12,629 nt of DNA from Acidobacteriota bacterium (GTDB lineage: Bacteria; Acidobacteriota; Terriglobia; Terriglobales; Acidobacteriaceae), in the NCBI GenBank assembly GCA_021799405.1, contig JAJZAL010000155.1:1-12629 (forward strand), given 5' to 3'. The notes beneath the pieces are model-generated. The model did no database searches and was not told the origin of the DNA. It worked only from the letters and a program-made list of their open reading frames with translations. Each line of letters begins with the position of its first letter. The stretch's first letter is position 1. A program made the translations under genes and the position numbers. Positions 8,162-12,629 of this stretch are shown here, one piece after another.

Positions 8162-10510
8162 ATGAAGCGCTCGGCTACGCTACTCTTTATAGCTTCCATC
8201 ATGTTCATCTCAGCTGGCCTCAACGCACAGATGGCAAATCCCGGCATCGACCGCCCCGGAGAGCCCTTCAGTTACCCCGCCTGCTCAGTCGATCAGATAG
8301 GCGTTCAAAATGCGCCGATGGGCACAGAAATCACTCCCGCGGGTTATCTCTACACCGGCTATGGAGAGCTGATGTTTTCCATCGGCTACCCCTCAGAACC
8401 GGCTTGGCAGCGCATCCGCACTCTTGAGAAAGGTTATCTGCCCATCGTCCGTTACACCTATCGCGACGGCGCCGTCCGATATGATGTCACCACTTTCGCA
8501 GACACCCTTGCTGGCCAGGACGCCGGCCGCAACCCCGTCGACTTCGTCCGCGTTGTTGCCAGGAACACAGGCTCCGTCACACGCACTTCGTACTTTACCG
8601 TTTCGTTCCCGTACAACAGTGCAAAGAGCGAGCGCAGTCCCTGCAATCTCGCTTCCCATCGATTTTCGCGGCCTGTCACGCCCGCCACTCCGGGCGATTA
8701 TTCTCAGCCGGGCGTCCAATTTGATCCTCACTGGGTTTATGGTTTCACCCACAATCTGGCCGTCCGGTCGGGGAAAGTGGTTTACGAGTTCTCCAGCGAT
8801 CCTGAACCCACTCTCTGGCTCACGCAGACTGCCCGCTATAACAAGCCGCAGCAGGCGCACGTCTCGCCCGACGCGCCTGTCCTGTCGGTCCGGTATGAAC
8901 TCCATCTTCAGCCCGGAGCCTCCCGGACTCTCGTCTTCAAAATGCCCGTCCGGCCCATTGCCGCGAGCGACGCCGCTGACGTGCAGGAACTGGAATCCGC
9001 CGCCTTCGACACCGCCCTCAACCAGACCGAGGACCGTTGGCTAAAACGGCTCAACCGCGGCATTCAGATCAGCTTGCCAGAAAAGGAAGTGACCGACACC
9101 TTCAAGGCGAACCTCATCGACGACATGATGGCCCGCGAGCACATTGGCGACGACTATATCCAGACCGTCAACGATCTTCAATACCACGCATTCTGGCTGC
9201 GGGACGGTTCGCACATCATGAATGCCTACGACGAAACCGGAAACCTGAATCTGGTTCGACAGAGCCTGCCATTCTTCATGACACTCCAGAAGCCTGACGG
9301 CCTGTTCCTCTCGCAGAGCGGACAGTACGACGGATGGGGACAAGCGCTGTGGACATTCGGCCGCTACTACCAGTTCTCACACGACCGCGCCTACGCGAAA
9401 AACGTGTTCCCGGCAGTTCTTCGGGCAGTCCATTGGCTGGAGCAGGCACGCGAAAAGGACCCGCTGCACATCATCCCTGCGGCAAATCCTCATGACGACG
9501 AGTTCCACGAGAAAGCCTATGTGACGGGACACGACTTATGGGCTCTCGTTGGCTTGAAAGAGGCCATCGTTCTCGCCAAAGCCGTGGGAACCGAAGCCGA
9601 AATTCACGAATTTCAGCAGGACTACAACAACTATCACGAAGTACTATTCCGATTGCTCGACAAGATTGGCGCTGCAAATGGCAACTACATCCCGCCAGGC
9701 ATTGACATCCAGGGCGGGCAGGACTGGGGCAACATGAATGTTCTCTACCCTGAAATGCTGGTCTCGCCAGAGAATCCTCTGGTAACCGGCACGCTTCGAC
9801 ACGTACGCAAGGAGTATGCCGAAGGCCTCATGACCTATGCCGGGCGCCTGCACGATTACATCGGATTCAAGAATACGGAAACCGAACTCATCGTTGGAGA
9901 ACAGCAGCAGGTCGTCAAAGATCTTTACGCTGAGCTTGTTCATACTTCTTCCACCCATGCCGGATGGGAAGTAGGTCCCTATCCCTGGACGACGCGTGAC
10001 TTTGGCAACGACCTGTCGCCGCACGGCTGGTTTTCCGCCGACTACGTGGCGCTGCTGCGCAATATGCTTGTCCGCGAACAGGGCGACAATCTGCATCTGC
10101 TTTCGGCCCTGTCCCCGGACTGGACGAAGCCCGGCGATACCATCAAGGTTTCCAACGCTCCCACCGAGTTCGGCCGCATAGCAATGGACTGCTCATTCAG
10201 CAGCAGCGGCATGCACATGGGAATCGAGACCGACTTCCAGCGCAAGCCCGCGCACATCATCGTCCACATGCCATGGTTCGTCACAGTCAAGAGCGCAACC
10301 GTGGACGGGAAGCCGGTCAGCGTTCGCCGGCAGAGCCTGTCCATTCCCGCTTCTTCGCGACAGCTGGATGTTGTGTGGGCCGTCCGTGACCCGTCTCCTG
10401 AAATGAGCTATCGCTCCGCGGTGAGATCTTTCAAAGCCGAATGGCGTCACCACTACCAGGAGTTCCTCCGTGACGGCGCACCCCGCCGCAAGCCGATCCG
10501 GATGTACTGA
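8162..10510 (+). CDS. Secreted six-hairpin glycosidase-like protein, GH family not assigned
   Basis: A 782-residue exported protein, probably a glycoside hydrolase with an (alpha/alpha)6 toroid. The Sec signal peptide spans about residues 1-22 (MKRS, hydrophobic core, LNA before Q23). Residues 23 to about 310 look like a beta-sandwich domain. The toroid follows, with FWLRDGSHIMNAYDETG (from F344, D348), SQSGQYDGWGQALW (D390), a HDDEFHE stretch (from H444), GGQDWGNMN (D521) and HAGWEVGPYPW, resembling active-site helices of glucoamylase- or rhamnosidase-like enzymes. A beta-rich C-terminal segment (VKSATVDGKPV) and a basic tail (RRKPIRMY) end the protein. I cannot assign a CAZy family or name the catalytic pair. 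The ATG at 8162 has a strong ribosome-binding site and a promoter upstream. It diverges from the GH92 gene, suggesting a role in glycan breakdown, and converges with the subunit-3 gene 28 bp away. Confidence 0.8.
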   Translation: MKRSATLLFIASIMFISAGLNAQMANPGIDRPGEPFSYPACSVDQIGVQNAPMGTEITPAGYLYTGYGELMFSIGYPSEPAWQRIRTLEKGYLPIVRYTYRDGAVRYDVTTFADTLAGQDAGRNPVDFVRVVARNTGSVTRTSYFTVSFPYNSAKSERSPCNLASHRFSRPVTPATPGDYSQPGVQFDPHWVYGFTHNLAVRSGKVVYEFSSDPEPTLWLTQTARYNKPQQAHVSPDAPVLSVRYELHLQPGASRTLVFKMPVRPIAASDAADVQELESAAFDTALNQTEDRWLKRLNRGIQISLPEKEVTDTFKANLIDDMMAREHIGDDYIQTVNDLQYHAFWLRDGSHIMNAYDETGNLNLVRQSLPFFMTLQKPDGLFLSQSGQYDGWGQALWTFGRYYQFSHDRAYAKNVFPAVLRAVHWLEQAREKDPLHIIPAANPHDDEFHEKAYVTGHDLWALVGLKEAIVLAKAVGTEAEIHEFQQDYNNYHEVLFRLLDKIGAANGNYIPPGIDIQGGQDWGNMNVLYPEMLVSPENPLVTGTLRHVRKEYAEGLMTYAGRLHDYIGFKNTETELIVGEQQQVVKDLYAELVHTSSTHAGWEVGPYPWTTRDFGNDLSPHGWFSADYVALLRNMLVREQGDNLHLLSALSPDWTKPGDTIKVSNAPTEFGRIAMDCSFSSSGMHMGIETDFQRKPAHIIVHMPWFVTVKSATVDGKPVSVRRQSLSIPASSRQLDVVWAVRDPSPEMSYRSAVRSFKAEWRHHYQEFLRDGAPRRKPIRMY

Positions 10511-10516
10511 TGGAAC

Positions 10517-10530
10517 TGCTGCATGCAGCA
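10517..10530. repeat. Perfect 14-bp palindrome in a convergent gap
   Basis: TGCTGCATGCAGCA is perfectly self-complementary with no spacer. It sits in the 28-bp gap between the converging glycosidase and subunit-3 genes. It lacks a T-tract, so it is not a standard intrinsic terminator; it could be a protein-binding site, or help stop converging transcription. Confidence 0.4.
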
Positions 10531-10538
10531 AGCCTGTT

Positions 10539-11168
10539 CTATGAGTCGACAAGCCCCAGTTTCGCCCGCACCTGTGGCGGGCAACCGGTCCACTGTTGCT
10601 GCGGCTGGTTGCCGACATAGGGCAGGTCCCGAATCCCCTGCCGGCTGGTGAAAAATCCGCTCACCACAAGGTCGCGAAGGCTGTTGAAAAAGACAACTGC
10701 GCTCGCGTCCTCCGGAGCAGCCTTCTCCGGATATGCAATGCGATCGAGAATCTGCTTCTGGCGCTGGATCGAACAGTCCGCAAAGTCGAACTGGAACGAC
10801 CGGTTGGAAGCCATGTCGAGCCACGTCAGCCCGCCCCGGATCTCGTCCAGGAGGTTTCCCTGTTTGACGTGCAGCCAGCCGTCGATGAACTCCGGCACGC
10901 CGGCCTCCGAGGCGCTGCAGGAGCGCTCATCGGCGGGAAGGATCATGTCGGAAAGGATGCGAATCGTTCGCAATTCGTGCGGATGCAAGACCTTGGGCTG
11001 GTATACCGCGGCATCATTCTGCGCGCCGGCCTCCTGCGGCATGGCCATCGCCACGCTCGACGCAAACGGTGTTACCGGCGCCAGGGCCGCCGCCGGAAGC
11101 GTCGCCATCAGCTTCAGAATGTTACGCCGCTCCAGGCGGACGCCACTTCCACTCGACTTCTTTTCCAT
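10539..11168 (-). CDS. Gluconate 2-dehydrogenase subunit 3 family protein, Tat-exported
   Basis: This 209-residue protein matches the small-subunit family (Gluconate_2-dh3) that partners FAD-dependent GMC dehydrogenases oxidising gluconate, glucose or related substrates in the periplasm. Its N-terminus is a twin-arginine signal: RR at 14-15 in ERRNILKLMA, a hydrophobic stretch, and likely cleavage after A42. The family core appears as LHPHELRTIRILSDMILPADE and AGVPEFIDGWL. The frame also opens at a GTG at 11186, but a strong GGGAGGAG lies between that codon and the ATG at 11168, so the ATG is the real start. It follows the GMC oxidoreductase gene after 116 bp on the same strand. By analogy with Burkholderia FAD-glucose dehydrogenase, this Tat-bearing subunit may carry the catalytic partner across the membrane. 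The substrate is unknown. Confidence 0.85.
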   Translation of the reverse strand: MEKKSSGSGVRLERRNILKLMATLPAAALAPVTPFASSVAMAMPQEAGAQNDAAVYQPKVLHPHELRTIRILSDMILPADERSCSASEAGVPEFIDGWLHVKQGNLLDEIRGGLTWLDMASNRSFQFDFADCSIQRQKQILDRIAYPEKAAPEDASAVVFFNSLRDLVVSGFFTSRQGIRDLPYVGNQPQQQWTGCPPQVRAKLGLVDS

Positions 11169-11284
11169 AACTCCTCCCTGAATCACGACTCGGGAACGGC
11201 CATAGCCATCCCGCCCTCAGAATGAAATCCGCCCCTTGGCCATCCGTTCATCCCGCATTTCCGCGTGCCCGCGCTGCCCATCCC
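11169..11284. other. Intergenic spacer between the GMC and subunit-3 genes
   Basis: This 116-bp same-strand spacer carries the strong ribosome-binding site of the downstream gene. I see no terminator hairpin with a T-tract and no clear promoter, which is compatible with cotranscription. Confidence 0.5.
11171..11178 (-). promoter_or_regulatory. Strong Shine-Dalgarno deciding the start of the subunit-3 gene
   Basis: On the minus strand GGGAGGAG lies directly before ATG at 11168. An in-frame GTG at 11186 is upstream of this site and has no comparable signal, so translation starts at the ATG. Confidence 0.7.
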
Positions 11285-12629
11285 TCACACATTCCCCTTC
11301 TTCACCTGGTCCGCGATGTAATCCGACGTCCGCCAGGCCATCGCCAGAATCGTCAACGTGGGATTCTTGTTCGCAAGGCCGACAAAAGGCGCGCCGTCAG
11401 CCACAAACAGGTTCTTGCAATCCCAAGCCTGGCAGTGCGCGTTGAGCACGGAATCTTTGGGATTGTCCCCCATGCGAACACCGCCCACTTCGTGAATTCC
11501 CTGTCCGCCTTCTGAGATTCCCCAGCGCTGCTCGGCTCCGTAGGATTGAACCACTTCGCCGCCGGCCGTATGGATAATCTCCTGGAATGTTTCCTGCATG
11601 TGCCGGGCCATCCGCAGCTCCTGCTCGCCCCACTGGAAGTGAAACTTCAGCACCGGAATTCCCCACTGGTCGACTACGTTGTTATCCACTTCGCAGTAGC
11701 TGTTTTCATTGGGAATCATTTCTCCGCGGCCGCTCAGCGTGACAAACGAGCCGTATAGCTTCCGGCAGTTCTCCTTCAGACTTTCTCCGTAGCCTCCGCC
11801 CACAAGTTTCTGAGTGCCGCTCAATACTCCCGGCATGGGCATTCCCTGGCGGCTGCCGGAAATCTCAATGTGATAGCCGCGCGAAAAAGGCAGCGTACGC
11901 CGCACCGACTCCTGATATCCCCACCACGGCATGTACAGATGCATCCCACCCACTCCGTCGCAATTGTGCGGAGGCAGGTCCATCAATTTCGGCAAAAATC
12001 CGCTCACCGTCGACATCACCGTATCCATAAGGTACTTGCCCACCATCCCGCTCGAATTTGCCAGGCCGTCGGGAAACCGGCTGCTGCGCGAATTCAACAG
12101 CAGGCGGGCCGTCTCGCAGGAGCTTGCCGCCAGCACCACCACCTTGCCGTGCACCTGAACTTCCTTCCGGGTTTTCTTATCGATATACGAAACGCCCGTC
12201 GCACGCCCATCCGGACCCGTCAGAATTTCGCGCGCCATCGCGCCGGTCCGAATTTCAAGATTGCCCGTCTCGCGCGCCGGCAGCAACAGAACCACGGGAG
12301 AGGAAAAATTCGAGCCCATCCGGCAGGCTCGCCCGCATTGCGAAACGTAGTGGCATTCCGGCCGGCCATTCAGCGGCCGCGTCAGAACCGCGAGTCGAGA
12401 CGGGATGCACGGAATATGCAGCTTGCGGCTCGCCTGCTGCAGCAGCAGCTCATAACACCGCGGAGCCGGTGGAGGCAGAAATTTGCCGTCGGGAAGATTT
12501 TCAAGACCCTCCTTCGAGCCAAATACTCCGATCAGTTCTTCGGTCCGGTCGTAGTAAGGCGCCAGATCTTCATAGCCAATCGGCCAGTTGAATCCATTCC
12601 CGTAACGATCGTAGGGCTTGAAGTCATAC
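11285..12629 (-). CDS. GMC-family FAD oxidoreductase (5' end outside window)
   Basis: GMC (glucose-methanol-choline) enzymes oxidise sugar or alcohol groups with FAD; this one is probably the catalytic subunit working with the Tat-exported small subunit encoded downstream. The frame is open from the right edge (first full codon at 12628), giving 447 residues; the ATG at 12319 is internal. The visible part starts YDFKPYDRYGNGFNWPI, and GYEDLAPYYDRTEELIGV follows. It has a cysteine block, C-x5-C-x3-C (codons at 12353-12355, 12335-12337 and 12323-12325), then MGSNFSS. VVVLAASSCETARLLLNS is the typical substrate-domain segment. The C-terminal GMC domain has HEVGGVRMGD (likely catalytic His codon at 11492-11494), LFVADGAPF and NKNPTLTILAMAWR. 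The N-terminal FAD Rossmann motif is missing only because of the window edge. Substrate cannot be told from this part. Confidence 0.92.
   Translation of the reverse strand, partial: YDFKPYDRYGNGFNWPIGYEDLAPYYDRTEELIGVFGSKEGLENLPDGKFLPPPAPRCYELLLQQASRKLHIPCIPSRLAVLTRPLNGRPECHYVSQCGRACRMGSNFSSPVVLLLPARETGNLEIRTGAMAREILTGPDGRATGVSYIDKKTRKEVQVHGKVVVLAASSCETARLLLNSRSSRFPDGLANSSGMVGKYLMDTVMSTVSGFLPKLMDLPPHNCDGVGGMHLYMPWWGYQESVRRTLPFSRGYHIEISGSRQGMPMPGVLSGTQKLVGGGYGESLKENCRKLYGSFVTLSGRGEMIPNENSYCEVDNNVVDQWGIPVLKFHFQWGEQELRMARHMQETFQEIIHTAGGEVVQSYGAEQRWGISEGGQGIHEVGGVRMGDNPKDSVLNAHCQAWDCKNLFVADGAPFVGLANKNPTLTILAMAWRTSDYIADQVKKGNV

Noticed and set aside
10596..11225. Plus-strand open frame of 209 codons antisense to the subunit-3 gene
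   Set aside because: It lies opposite a gene with Tat signal, family motifs and a strong ribosome-binding site, and its own translation shows no domain.
12058..12591. Plus-strand open frame of 177 codons antisense to the GMC gene
   Set aside because: It is low-complexity Ser/Arg/Pro/Ala opposite a continuous GMC reading frame that reaches the window edge.

Overview
The window looks like chromosomal DNA from an Acidobacteriota-type bacterium, probably class Terriglobia. This is inference from gene content: a GyrB with a Gram-negative-type insertion, a GH92 mannosidase, and a GMC oxidoreductase paired with a gluconate-2-dehydrogenase subunit-3 protein. The DNA is GC-rich, ribosome-binding sites are often weak, and neighbouring genes have unrelated functions. 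No rRNA, tRNA, CRISPR array, phage gene or intact insertion sequence is visible.

Layout. (1) Positions 2-1543 (+) hold the C-terminal two thirds of gyrB, cut by the left edge. (2) Positions 1599-3125 (-) encode a POT/PTR-family proton-coupled peptide transporter, convergent with gyrB. (3) Diverging from it is a tight two-gene unit (+): a creatininase-family amidohydrolase (3265-3966) and, 6 nt later, an L-2-hydroxyglutarate oxidase (3973-5208). (4) A secreted GH92-type alpha-mannosidase (5358-7691, -) and a secreted six-hairpin glycosidase-like protein (8162-10510, +) diverge from a 470-bp intergenic region. That region contains a 117-bp nested inverted repeat resembling a MITE or small folded element (7905-8021), plus a good sigma70-like promoter for the rightward gene. 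(5) At the right edge, a GMC-family FAD oxidoreductase (11285 to the edge, -) is followed by a Tat-exported gluconate-2-dehydrogenase subunit-3-like protein (10539-11168, -).

How the genes may work together. The two secreted glycosidases could trim mannose-containing or other complex glycans outside the cytoplasm, and the GMC/subunit-3 pair could oxidise sugars or related alcohols in the periplasm. The transporter, amidohydrolase and 2-hydroxyglutarate oxidase could form a small catabolic or metabolite-repair module for an amide compound. These links are inference from adjacency. No SusC/SusD pair, sugar transporter or cytochrome c gene is in the window.

I did not find a clearly new defence, mobile or RNA system. 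The best leads are the nested repeat at 7905-8021, the creatininase/LhgO pair, the unassigned six-hairpin glycosidase, and the cysteine block of the GMC protein, which resembles an Fe-S site.
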